The notes under the pieces are model-generated. The model had not been told where the DNA came from and ran no database searches. It saw only the letters and a program-made list of their open reading frames with translations. Shown here in pieces: positions 1 to 8,844 of a stretch of 43,241 bases of DNA (positions are counted from its first letter, which is position 1; the number at the start of each line of letters is the position of its first letter). The position numbers and the translations under genes were made by a program. The stretch spans positions 1 to 43,241 of the forward strand of contig CAMVON010000011.1 of NCBI GenBank assembly GCA_947169155.1. Reading direction: 5' to 3'. This DNA is from an uncultured Clostridiaceae bacterium (GTDB taxonomy: Bacteria; Bacillota; Clostridia; TANB77; CAG-465).

Positions 1-3000
1 CTTCTTCTACATGTAATACTTTAACTTGTGTATCTTTCTTTACATAGTAGTATGTGATATATATTGTATCTTCTATCATTGTTCCAGATACTTCACCATC
101 TACTGAATCATAGTTATATTTATTTTCGTTTGCTGCATTTATTTCTTCTAGTCTATTTGTAGTTGAATACTCATCATCTATTCTTCCATCAATTATTTTT
201 TCTGGAAGTAATTTTGTTGTTGTTCCTTTTTCTAAGTAATTTACAACTACTTTTGTTGGCTTTTTAACAAATCCAGCATTTACATTTGATTGAGTTAATT
301 CTGGTAAATCTAATGAGTTAAGTTTAGTTATTTCATCTGTTGTTGCAGATGTAACATTGAATTTACTATTTGTAACAGGATTTGATCCAACTTCCTTTTC
401 AGTTAAAGTATATGTATCATCTGGTATAGTTACTTTAACTAAATAATTACCTCTTGGAAGATCTTCAAATTTATAATATCCATCATCATTTGTCATTATA
501 CTTGGAATTACAACGCCTTCAACATCTGTTACTTGATCTCCATTTTCATCTGTTAAGGAAACATTAATGTTTTTAAACAAAGGTTCATTAGCATCTTTAA
601 GACCATTTGCATTTAAGTCTTTCCAAGCAATACCTTCAATGCTTCTATATATAACTTGTGCTGTAACATTTGATGTTACCATTTCTTCAGTTTCTCTATA
701 TACTTGAGCAGTAGCGTTATTTTCATATTTATCTAAACCTTTATTTCCATTAGTTTTTAAATAAACATCTACTCTTAAATTTTCTTGTTCAACCATTTCA
801 CCAATTATAGCAAAAGCAGTAACTTGTCTTGCTACATTTTCAGTGTTTAAAACTGTCCAATCATCTGCTAAATCCGAATCTTTACTTGTTACGCCATTTC
901 TAACACTTTCATCTGTAGTATATGAAATTCTTAAATTAGAGTTTGGAATTACATTTCCATTAGCATCATATTGTGTAGCAACAATTCTATCTAATGTATA
1001 ATTTCCATTATAACTAGTTCCTCTACCATCTCCATTATATGGAAGTATATCCAATAATTGGAAATCTGGAATTGTACCATCTGTATTATTTTTATATGCA
1101 AGTGTAAAATGTATATCTCCATTTCTTTCTATAACTGGAGTTTCAACTGTTTTATATAATCTATGTGAAGATAAGTTTATTATTTGAATTGTAGTTGTTG
1201 ATGTTCTTTTTTCTATAGGTGTAGTACCAAGTAAGTTTGGATCTGCAAAAACAACAGCCTTAGTTGTATATTGCATTCCATTTGGTGCCTCATCATAAAT
1301 CTTAGCATCATATGTTAATGGTAAGATATCTTCGCCAACAGTACAATCATTAATGTACCAAGTTAGTTCAGTAACACCGCCACCTAAATCATTTATTTCT
1401 GGTTCACCATAGTTACAACTATTTGGTACATATGTCAAACCACTTGGTAATGTTGATTTAACTGAAACTGTAACACCAGTTATTGAAGAAACTTCAGGAG
1501 TACTTATTACTGGCGAAATTTTATATGTAACAACATTCTCATTTTTACCAATATCATAGTTAACTTTTATTGATTCATCTGCTTTATTAATTGGATCAAT
1601 TTCAATAGTTTGATCTGCACCTATTATTAAAAGTGTATTTCCCCATTGCCATCCACCATTATGTGTTCCAGATTTCATAGTTCCATCTTCATTATATTCT
1701 GTTTTAATATAATTTTGATTTTTCCATTGCCAAGTTTGTCTAGGATATGAAGAATAATCCCCTTTTATGTTATATATACTTCTATCTAATTGTTCAACCC
1801 ATAATCTTGTGTTTTGAACAAAACCATATGTTTTACCAATTTCTGCATTTTCGCGAACTTTAAGAGGAAACTTAGTAGTATTGTTGTCTCCAGTATTAAC
1901 TGCTAGATATCCGCCTTCAATACTCTCATAATAAACACCTACACATATTTTATCTGCAGGAATATCCTCTATGCTATCATATACATTCATATTTTCTATA
2001 TTTGCTGCATTCATTTCGGCTTGTGAAGTCCAGTTTGTTCCATCAGGTTTAGTAACATAATATACATTAAATGTCATATTACCACCATAAGCACTAACCT
2101 TATATCTACTTCCATCATCCATATATATAGGTTCAAAAGCAGAACCATCAAATTTAACAAATTTTTCTGCAGTATAAACGTCATCATCGTTTGTTATGCT
2201 CATAGCAAATTTAGTACAAACATAAAATTTTTGACCTAAGAAAGCATACCCATCACCATCACTAACTTGTTTTGTGAATGAACTTTCGTTCCATTTATTG
2301 AAGAATAAATTATGACTATAACTTCCTGGTCTATATAAAACGTGTTGAACTCTATTTGAATCGTCAGTAGTTATCATTTGAGTAGTTGTCTCAACACCAG
2401 AAGCAGAAGTAGCTTTATAGTTTGTATCTGTTAATGTTAAGTAATAGTTTCTATCTTCCATTGTTGTAGCTTCTTTGTTTGGAATAAATACTTGGAAATA
2501 TCCTATACTAAAGAAACCAATATTACTTGTATATTTAATTGAAACGTGTGGTTTTCCTGAATAGCCATATGCATCGTTTGGAAATACACCATCAAAATCA
2601 TAATTATTAAATGTAACATGAAGTGTTCTTCCATCTTGAACCATACTCATATTTCCAGAATTATATACACTATCAATTCTTAAACTAGTTTTTTTTCCAT
2701 ATGGTAAACTAGTTTCATAGGTATGATAAGAATTACCAAAATTCATTCTTCTTCCTGATATAACACCATTTGTGGTGTTTTGTGAAATATGATAATTCCA
2801 TAAAATAGGAGTAACTTCATCTGTTATATCTTCTAAATCAGTGCTTTCAAATTCACTTCTTTCAAGTAACATATCCACATCCATTGTTATATTTCCTTGT
2901 GGATACTCTATACCTTTCAATCCTTTTGATTGTTGTGAATTATATAATTGTAATGCTAATGAATAACCATAAACTCTACCTAAAGTATCACCTTCACCAT

Positions 3001-3649
3001 AATTTAAAGTCACTTTTTTGGCTAAATTACCATTTCTAACCAACATAACATTATAATTTGGTGCTGCACTAACTGTTATACTATTTGGTATTGTAGTAAC
3101 ATAATCACTTTCAGCATTTCCATTTAACCATGTTTTTATTGTTGGTTGAAAAGTTGTTCCATTAGGAGCACCCATTATAGATAACACTAAAACCAAAGTT
3201 TGTTTACCAGGAACTGTTAAAGCTGCAGAGTCTAGTTCATACGCACCTGTTAGTGTTAATCCATCAGAAGAAATTTGAGGATTTTTTATCCACGCCATAG
3301 AATCTACATCCCATTTAGCTGTTTGTTTATTTAAGCTATTTGGTAACTTTGCCTCAAAATATATAGTTCCTCCATTGTAACCCTCACTACCATCTGTAAC
3401 AGTCATAGTATTTTCAATAGTCCAAGTAACTTGGTCAAATGATCTTACAATATCATTTTCTTCACTTGAATCATTACCAGGCTCATCATTTTCGTCCCAT
3501 GGGCCTGTACCAGTCTTGGTTTGAATAATCTGTGCAGAACTGATTTTTGCGCCATCATCTGGCAATTGTTCTGTAGCCTTTACTTGTACATTTAAGCTAA
3601 TTACCACTATTAAAAGCAGCAAACAAAATATAACTTTAAGCTTCTTCAT
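1..3649 (-). CDS. Giant secreted surface adhesin, SdrD-B and MucBP-like repeats (3' end outside window)
   Basis: An open frame of 1216 codons runs from an ATG at 3649 off the left edge, so the C-terminus and any wall anchor are not seen. The start follows GGAGGAG at 3656-3662. Residues 1-26 form a signal peptide (MKKLKVIFCLLLLIVVIS, then a V-K-A cleavage area). Residues of roughly 660-1000 look like DUF11/isopeptide-type beta domains with an ordered 'LPSGLTYVPNSC' type motif. Residues about 1003-1133 match an SdrD B-like (prealbumin fold) domain: SIEGIAWKDLNANGLKDANE, then GYYKFEDLPRGNYLVKV. Residues about 1134-1210 look like a MucBP-type repeat (VVVNYLEKG, then YITYYVKKDTQVKVLHVEE), which probably repeats beyond the edge. 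The likely role is adhesion to host glycan or protein. Its neighbours are housekeeping genes, so no operon partner is evident. Confidence 0.8.
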   Translation of the reverse strand, partial: MKKLKVIFCLLLLIVVISLNVQVKATEQLPDDGAKISSAQIIQTKTGTGPWDENDEPGNDSSEENDIVRSFDQVTWTIENTMTVTDGSEGYNGGTIYFEAKLPNSLNKQTAKWDVDSMAWIKNPQISSDGLTLTGAYELDSAALTVPGKQTLVLVLSIMGAPNGTTFQPTIKTWLNGNAESDYVTTIPNSITVSAAPNYNVMLVRNGNLAKKVTLNYGEGDTLGRVYGYSLALQLYNSQQSKGLKGIEYPQGNITMDVDMLLERSEFESTDLEDITDEVTPILWNYHISQNTTNGVISGRRMNFGNSYHTYETSLPYGKKTSLRIDSVYNSGNMSMVQDGRTLHVTFNNYDFDGVFPNDAYGYSGKPHVSIKYTSNIGFFSIGYFQVFIPNKEATTMEDRNYYLTLTDTNYKATSASGVETTTQMITTDDSNRVQHVLYRPGSYSHNLFFNKWNESSFTKQVSDGDGYAFLGQKFYVCTKFAMSITNDDDVYTAEKFVKFDGSAFEPIYMDDGSRYKVSAYGGNMTFNVYYVTKPDGTNWTSQAEMNAANIENMNVYDSIEDIPADKICVGVYYESIEGGYLAVNTGDNNTTKFPLKVRENAEIGKTYGFVQNTRLWVEQLDRSIYNIKGDYSSYPRQTWQWKNQNYIKTEYNEDGTMKSGTHNGGWQWGNTLLIIGADQTIEIDPINKADESIKVNYDIGKNENVVTYKISPVISTPEVSSITGVTVSVKSTLPSGLTYVPNSCNYGEPEINDLGGGVTELTWYINDCTVGEDILPLTYDAKIYDEAPNGMQYTTKAVVFADPNLLGTTPIEKRTSTTTIQIINLSSHRLYKTVETPVIERNGDIHFTLAYKNNTDGTIPDFQLLDILPYNGDGRGTSYNGNYTLDRIVATQYDANGNVIPNSNLRISYTTDESVRNGVTSKDSDLADDWTVLNTENVARQVTAFAIIGEMVEQENLRVDVYLKTNGNKGLDKYENNATAQVYRETEEMVTSNVTAQVIYRSIEGIAWKDLNANGLKDANEPLFKNINVSLTDENGDQVTDVEGVVIPSIMTNDDGYYKFEDLPRGNYLVKVTIPDDTYTLTEKEVGSNPVTNSKFNVTSATTDEITKLNSLDLPELTQSNVNAGFVKKPTKVVVNYLEKGTTTKLLPEKIIDGRIDDEYSTTNRLEEINAANENKYNYDSVDGEVSGTMIEDTIYITYYYVKKDTQVKVLHVEE

Positions 3650-3800
3650 ATATACTCCTCCATTATCTATATTCTTACATATTAATTCTACAATAAACTT
3701 GAACTTTATTTAATATTAAAATTAATATTAATAGCAATTAAAAACATTTTTCATATTATTTTAATATTATTGTTATTCTTTTGAAACAAGCAACAAAAAA

Positions 3801-3820
3801 GACAAGGTTTTACCCTTGCC
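3801..3820 (-). terminator. Terminator of the asnS-aspS-gpsA-methyltransferase unit
   Basis: Read on the minus strand, GGCAAGG and CCTTGTC pair (one G-T) around a GTAAAA loop and are followed by TTTTTT (3795-3800). It lies 14 bases past the methyltransferase stop. Confidence 0.8.
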
Positions 3821-3833
3821 TTTATATTATATA

Positions 3834-4433
3834 TTATTTTACTTTACTAATAGCCAGTCCATCCCCTACCATAATAAGTTCAGAATCAAGTCTTGGATCT
3901 TCTTTCATAATTTCAAGATATTCCCTAAGTCTATTAGTTGCTGTTCTATGTTTATGTTCGTTATAATCAGATAAAGTTCTTCCTCTATAAAGCATATTAT
4001 CTGCAATTATTATAGTTCCACTATAAGATAGTCTTATTGCTTCTTCTAAATATACTAAATATTGTCCTTTTGCAGCATCTATAAATATAATATCATACTT
4101 TTCATCTGTAGGAATTTGTTTCATATATTCTCCTGCATCAGTAAGTACTACTTCAATCTTATCTTCAAGTCCCATTTTAGCAATATTTTCCATTGCTTTA
4201 TTATACATACTTTCTTTTATCTCCATAGTTTTAACTTTTGCATTTTTACCATAAAGATATTTTGAAAAATGTATAGCAGAATATCCAACTGCAGTACCAA
4301 CTTCAAGTATTTTATTAGGTTTTGTCTCTTTAAGTATATTTTCTATATACTCAAGTGAATCATCCTCAATAATTGGTACATGATTATCTAATGCTTCTTG
4401 CTTTATTTCTCTTAAGATTTTATCTTTACCCAA
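3834..4433 (-). CDS. trmR: SAM-dependent O-methyltransferase, TrmR (YrrM)-like
   Basis: This 199-aa class I SAM methyltransferase carries motif I ILEVGTAVGYSAIHF at about residues 42-56, the metal-dependent motif FIDAAKGQY and a following ADN pair. That arrangement is typical of COG4122 O-methyltransferases, whose Bacillus member TrmR methylates 5-hydroxyuridine at the tRNA wobble position. The assignment to tRNA rather than a small catechol-like substrate is inference from the DAAKGQY signature. The start is a TTG at 4433, supported by GGAG inside the 3' end of gpsA about 8 bases upstream; no in-frame ATG is better placed. It sits 5 bases after gpsA and is the last gene of its unit, just before a hairpin terminator. 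Confidence 0.78.
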   Translation of the reverse strand: MGKDKILREIKQEALDNHVPIIEDDSLEYIENILKETKPNKILEVGTAVGYSAIHFSKYLYGKNAKVKTMEIKESMYNKAMENIAKMGLEDKIEVVLTDAGEYMKQIPTDEKYDIIFIDAAKGQYLVYLEEAIRLSYSGTIIIADNMLYRGRTLSDYNEHKHRTATNRLREYLEIMKEDPRLDSELIMVGDGLAISKVK

Positions 4434-4438
4434 AATAA

Positions 4439-5416
4439 TTACTCCATTCTAATTTTTTCTAATATATCATCTTTAGAATCTCCATTATATAGTATTCCAT
4501 ATAATACTTCTAAAGATTTAATATGGAAGTGTTTTTCTTCCATAAGTTCAGTAATTGTACCTAATGTATAGATTCCTTCAACAGTTTTAACAGCCATAGT
4601 ATTGAAAGCTTCTTCCATGCTTAATCCTTTTCCAATATATTGTCCAAATGTAAAGTTTCTAGATTTTGGACTCATACAAGTAAGTAACATATCTCCAAGC
4701 CCTGCATATGTAAATATAGTCTCTCTTTTACCGCCAAGTGCAACAATTGCATCTCCTAAATCTCTTACAAGAACTGCTAAACAACTAGATTTATATGATT
4801 CTAGCATATCCATACCATCTAGCATTCCCATAAATATAGCAAAAACATTTTTCATAGATGATGCAACTTCAATACCTATAATATCATCACAAGTAACAAC
4901 AACTAGTCCACCATTTTCGAACGCTTCTTTAACTATTTTAGTTGCCTCAGGATTAGGTCCTGCAATATTAAATCCAGTTTTTGAACCATTAGCAATTTCA
5001 ATTGCAAATGAAGGACCAGCAAGCATACAAATATTTTCATTTTTTGTTGCTTGATAAACTATATCTGACATAAATAGATTTGTTCTTGGTTCAATTCCTT
5101 TTGATACAACAACAAGGATTTGATCTTTTCTTGCATGAAAAGAAACTTCTTCGCTAACTTGTCTAACAGCGCCAGCTGGCACTGCTAGAACAACTATTTT
5201 AGCATCTTCCATACAATGAGCTAAATCTCTTGTAATTTCTATATCTTCATCTATTTTTACACCTGGAAGAACTCCTGGATTTTCTCTTTGAGTCATAACA
5301 ACGTCTGCTTCGTCTCTAAACTTAGCCCACATTGAGACTGTATTTTCTTTATTTTTATTAAAAACTTTTGATAGTGCAATCGCATATGCTCCTACACCAA
5401 GTATGGCTATCTTCAT
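4439..5416 (-). CDS. gpsA: NAD(P)H-dependent glycerol-3-phosphate dehydrogenase
   Basis: The 325-aa protein reduces dihydroxyacetone phosphate to sn-glycerol 3-phosphate, the backbone for phospholipids. It has an N-terminal Rossmann loop (MKIAILGVGAYAIALS), the family motif AGPSFAIEI, the catalytic-lysine region SMKNVFAIFMG and the substrate-binding SRN near CMSPKSRNFTFG. It is divergent: the loop reads GVGAYA where most homologues have GAGSWG, and the usual NRR reads NFT, although the essential Arg-Asn pair is kept. Its length is normal for the family. The start follows AAAGGAG (5427-5433). An 82-base gap separates it from aspS with no clear terminator, so it is probably co-transcribed. Confidence 0.93.
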   Translation of the reverse strand: MKIAILGVGAYAIALSKVFNKNKENTVSMWAKFRDEADVVMTQRENPGVLPGVKIDEDIEITRDLAHCMEDAKIVVLAVPAGAVRQVSEEVSFHARKDQILVVVSKGIEPRTNLFMSDIVYQATKNENICMLAGPSFAIEIANGSKTGFNIAGPNPEATKIVKEAFENGGLVVVTCDDIIGIEVASSMKNVFAIFMGMLDGMDMLESYKSSCLAVLVRDLGDAIVALGGKRETIFTYAGLGDMLLTCMSPKSRNFTFGQYIGKGLSMEEAFNTMAVKTVEGIYTLGTITELMEEKHFHIKSLEVLYGILYNGDSKDDILEKIRME

Positions 5417-5498
5417 AAATTATTATCTCCTTTATATTTAAATTATTTTCCTTGATAATAATTCTTTCTGTTTATTATTAATTCGTTTTTATTAATTG

Positions 5499-7256
5499 TT
5501 ATTTTTCTTTAACGTCAATTTTGATGTGAACATCTCTTAATTGTTCTTCTGTTACAAAGTTTGGTGCTTGCATTAGAAGATCTCTTGCTTTACTGTTTTT
5601 AGGGAAAGCAATAACTTCTCTAATGTTTGTTTCTCCTAGAAGTAACATTATCATTCTATCAATTCCAGGAGCTGCTCCAGCATGAGGAGGTGCACCATAT
5701 TTAAATGCATTATATAATGCTCCAAATTTATTTTGTACTGTTTCTTCTGAGTATCCAGCAATTTCAAATGCTTTAGTCATGATTTCTGTATCATGGTTTC
5801 TTACAGCACCTGATGCAAGTTCATATCCATTTCCAACCATATCGAATTGGTAAGCTAAGATATCAAATGGATTACTGTTATTTAATGCTTCAAGACCACC
5901 TTGTGGCATTGAGAATGGGTTGTGACCAAAATCAATTTTACCATCATCAGTTTCTTCATAGAATGGGAAGTCTACAATAAAACAGAATTTATATAGATTT
6001 TCATCTATAAGTCCTAGTCTTCTTCCTAGTTCATTTCTAATAGCACCAGCATCTTTACATGCTTTTAAATATCTATCTGCTACAAAGAAAATACCATAAT
6101 TTTCTTTTGAAGCTGTTTTTTCTAATAATTCTTTTTGTAGTTCTTCGTTTAAGTATTTAGCAACTGGTCCTACTAGTGTTCCATCTTCATTAATTTTAAT
6201 CCATGCTAAACCTTTCATTCCAACTTCAGCTTTTGCATAATCTACCATTTCATCAAAGAATCTTCTTGTTACAGATGATGAATCAATAGCAATAGCTTTA
6301 ACTGTCTTATCTTTAAATGCCATAAAGTCTGATTTATCAAAAATATCAGAAACATCAACAAGCTCTAATGGGTTTCTTAAATCTGGTTTATCTGTACCAT
6401 ATTTATCCATAGATACTCTGTATGGTATTTTTTCAAATGAATCTTCTGTTATTTGTCCATGTCCATAAGTTTTGAAAACATGTGTTGTAACTTCTTTTAA
6501 TACTGCAAGTACATCTTCTTGAGATGCAAATGACATTTCAAAGTCTAATTGATAGAACTCACCAGGAGATCTATCTGCTCTTGGATCTTCATCTCTAAAA
6601 CATGGAGCTATTTGATAATATTTATCAAAACCTGAAATCATAAGTAATTGTTTAAATTGTTGTGGTGCTTGTGGTAAAGCATAAAATTCACCTGGATGTA
6701 ATCTTGATGGGATTAAATAGTCTCTTGCACCTTCTGGTGAAGATGAAGTAAGTATTGGAGTTTGAACTTCAACAAATCCCATTTCATCCATTTTATCTCT
6801 TAAACATTTTAAAACTTTACTTCTGAAAACTATTTTTTGATGTATTTCTTCATTTCTTAAATCTAAGAATCTATATTGAAGTCTTAAATCTTCTTTAACT
6901 TCATGAGATTTTTCTACTTCAAATGGCATTGGAAGTAATACATTATTTTGAATAGTTATTGCTTTAATATCTATCTCAACAAGACCAGTATCTAGTTTAT
7001 CATTAATATTTTCTTCTGGTCTTTTAACAACTGTTCCTTCAACAGTAATTGATGCTTCAACATTTATTTTTTTAATTTGTTCTAATAATTCTGGATTTTC
7101 AGTTGTAAGTTGTGTAATACCATAATGGTCTCTTAAATCTATAAATACACAACCACCTAAATCTCTAATTGTTTTTACAAATCCAGATAATTTTACTTCT
7201 TTTCCAACATCTTCTAATCTTAACTCGTTACATGTATGCGTTCTATATTCACTCAT
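5499..7256 (-). CDS. aspS: Aspartyl-tRNA synthetase, alphaproteobacterial-like type
   Basis: This 585-aa class II synthetase charges tRNA with aspartate. An OB-fold anticodon-binding domain occupies residues 1-105. Motif 2 is around 216-242 (FRDEDPRADRSPGEFYQLD), a GAD insertion domain lies between motifs 2 and 3, and motif 3 is near 527 (GAAPGIDRMIMLL). The motif 2 insert (PGEFYQLD), the segment ELASGAVRNH and APGIDR resemble alphaproteobacterial AspRS. Typical clostridial enzymes, as I recall them, read RADRQPEFTQID, GGGSIRIH and ALGLDR. The start follows AAGGAGA at 7266-7272. It lies 20 bases after asnS and is clearly co-transcribed. An AsnRS next door suggests it need not misacylate tRNA-Asn, but discrimination cannot be read from the sequence. 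Confidence 0.96.
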   Translation of the reverse strand: MSEYRTHTCNELRLEDVGKEVKLSGFVKTIRDLGGCVFIDLRDHYGITQLTTENPELLEQIKKINVEASITVEGTVVKRPEENINDKLDTGLVEIDIKAITIQNNVLLPMPFEVEKSHEVKEDLRLQYRFLDLRNEEIHQKIVFRSKVLKCLRDKMDEMGFVEVQTPILTSSSPEGARDYLIPSRLHPGEFYALPQAPQQFKQLLMISGFDKYYQIAPCFRDEDPRADRSPGEFYQLDFEMSFASQEDVLAVLKEVTTHVFKTYGHGQITEDSFEKIPYRVSMDKYGTDKPDLRNPLELVDVSDIFDKSDFMAFKDKTVKAIAIDSSSVTRRFFDEMVDYAKAEVGMKGLAWIKINEDGTLVGPVAKYLNEELQKELLEKTASKENYGIFFVADRYLKACKDAGAIRNELGRRLGLIDENLYKFCFIVDFPFYEETDDGKIDFGHNPFSMPQGGLEALNNSNPFDILAYQFDMVGNGYELASGAVRNHDTEIMTKAFEIAGYSEETVQNKFGALYNAFKYGAPPHAGAAPGIDRMIMLLLGETNIREVIAFPKNSKARDLLMQAPNFVTEEQLRDVHIKIDVKEK

Positions 7257-7276
7257 TTTCTATTCTCTCCTTAATA

Positions 7277-8659
7277 TTAATATAAACAATTTCCTGGTGT
7301 TCTTGGGAATGGTATTACATCTCTAATATTAGACATACCTGTCATATACATTACAAGTCTTTCAAATCCTAGTCCAAATCCAGAATGTATTACACTACCA
7401 TATCTTCTTGTATCTAGATACCAAGAATAATCTTCTTCTTTTAATCCTAATTCTTTCATTCTCTCAAGAAGCTTATCTAAGTTTTCTTCTCTTTGAGAAC
7501 CACCTATAATTTCTCCAATTCCTGGAACTAACATATCTACAGCTCTAACAGTTTTTCCATCTTCATTAAGTTTCATGTAGAATGCTTTAATCTCCTTTGG
7601 ATAATCTGTAACAAATACAGGTTTTTTAAATATTTTCTCTGTTAAATATCTTTCATGTTCAGTTTGTAAATCTGTACCCCATTCAACTTTATATTCAAAT
7701 TCATCATTGTGTTTCATAAGTAGATCTACAGCTTCAGTATATGTAATTCTAGTAAATTCAGAATTGTATATATGATTTAATCTTTCAATTAATTCTTTAT
7801 CAAAAAAGTTATTGAAAAATTGTACTTCTTCAGGACAATTATCTAAAACTTTTTTAATTACATATTTAATCATTTGCTCTGCAAGTTCCATATCTCCTTC
7901 TAGGTCACAAAATGCCATTTCAGGTTCAATCATCCAAAACTCTGCAGCGTGTCTTGCTGTATGAGAATCTTCTGCTCTAAAAGTAGGTCCAAATGTATAA
8001 ACATTTGAAAATGCCATAGCCATAGCTTCTGCACTTAATTGACCAGATACAGTAAGTGAAGTTTTCTTACCAAAGAAATCTTCAGTCTCTGGTGTACCTT
8101 TTGTATCTTCTAGAGTTGTTACTCTAAACATTTCTCCTGCACCTTCACAATCTGAAGATGTAATAATTGGAGTATGAACATATACAAATTCATTTTTTGC
8201 AAAGAATTCATGTATAGCTTGAGCTATAACACTTCTTACTCTAAATACAGCTAAGAATGTATTTGTTCTTGGTCTTAAGTGAGCAATATCTCTTAAGAAT
8301 TCCATTGAATGTCTTTTATTCTGTAGTGGATAGTCTGGAGATGATACACCAGATACCTCTACAGTATTGGCAACAATTTCAAAAGGTTGTTTTGCACCTT
8401 CTGTAACTTTTACTACTCCATTTACGATAATACTTGCACCTATATTTAAATTTACAATTTCATTATAATTTGCAAGTCCTTCTTCTAGAACTATTTGAGT
8501 AGATTTGAAATAACTACCATCATTTAGTTCTATAAAAGCAATTTTTTTTGAATCTCTTAAATTTCTTATCCAACCAGCTACAATAACATTTTCTCCATTC
8601 ATATTATTGTAATTTTTATTTATATTGGATAATTTTACTCTCTCTTTTAAATTTATCAT
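7277..8659 (-). CDS. asnS: Asparaginyl-tRNA synthetase
   Basis: This class IIb synthetase of 460 aa attaches asparagine to tRNA-Asn. It has an N-terminal OB domain ([21 protein letters not shown]), then a catalytic core with [19 protein letters not shown] (motif 2) and [16 protein letters not shown] (motif 3), and ends with [15 protein letters not shown], the usual AsnRS end. I chose the ATG at 8659 because AAGGTGG (8668-8674) precedes it at good spacing. A longer frame opens at a GTG at 8683 but would translate through that ribosome binding site and has none of its own. It is the first gene of the asnS-aspS-gpsA-methyltransferase unit. Confidence 0.96.
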   Translation of the reverse strand: MINLKERVKLSNINKNYNNMNGENVIVAGWIRNLRDSKKIAFIELNDGSYFKSTQIVLEEGLANYNEIVNLNIGASIIVNGVVKVTEGAKQPFEIVANTVEVSGVSSPDYPLQNKRHSMEFLRDIAHLRPRTNTFLAVFRVRSVIAQAIHEFFAKNEFVYVHTPIITSSDCEGAGEMFRVTTLEDTKGTPETEDFFGKKTSLTVSGQLSAEAMAMAFSNVYTFGPTFRAEDSHTARHAAEFWMIEPEMAFCDLEGDMELAEQMIKYVIKKVLDNCPEEVQFFNNFFDKELIERLNHIYNSEFTRITYTEAVDLLMKHNDEFEYKVEWGTDLQTEHERYLTEKIFKKPVFVTDYPKEIKAFYMKLNEDGKTVRAVDMLVPGIGEIIGGSQREENLDKLLERMKELGLKEEDYSWYLDTRRYGSVIHSGFGLGFERLVMYMTGMSNIRDVIPFPRTPGNCLY

Positions 8660-8677
8660 AAAACTACCACCTTTTTT

Positions 8678-8694
8678 GTCCACATCATGGACAC
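8678..8694. promoter_or_regulatory. Short inverted repeat in the asnS leader
   Basis: TGTCCA and TGGACA are exact inverted copies separated by CATCA, lying between the asnS promoter and its ribosome binding site. It could be an operator or a small mRNA hairpin. Arms of 6 bp can also arise by chance. Confidence 0.3.
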
Positions 8695-8707
8695 ATTTAA
8701 CGGTGAA

Positions 8708-8736
8708 ATTATATCATAAAATAATAACTTATGCAA
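8708..8736 (-). promoter_or_regulatory. Promoter of asnS
   Basis: On the minus strand, TTGCAT (8731-8736), a 17-base spacer and a perfect TATAAT (8708-8713) stand about 50 bases before the asnS start. No T-box leader fits in the short 5' UTR. Confidence 0.8.
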
Positions 8737-8787
8737 TTGAAAAAGCTAGAAAATAAATGATTTCTATAAAAAATTTATACATAAAAA

Positions 8788-8807
8788 GGAAGTGGTTTTC
8801 CACTTCC
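8788..8807 (-). terminator. Terminator of the thioester adhesin gene
   Basis: A perfect 8-bp stem GGAAGTGG/CCACTTCC with a 4-base loop lies 37 bases past the stop and is followed on the minus strand by TTTTT. Confidence 0.88.
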
Positions 8808-8844
8808 CTTATTTTTCATATTTAATTATATATTTCCAATATAA

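Noticed and set aside
3700..3740. Double copy of the palindromic decamer TTAATATTAA (3710-3719 and 3722-3731)
   Set aside because: It is striking but expected by chance in an intergenic stretch this AT-rich; no clear link to a promoter.
8660..8787. T-box riboswitch before asnS
   Set aside because: The leader from the promoter to the start is about 45 bases, far too short, and no T-box motif was seen.
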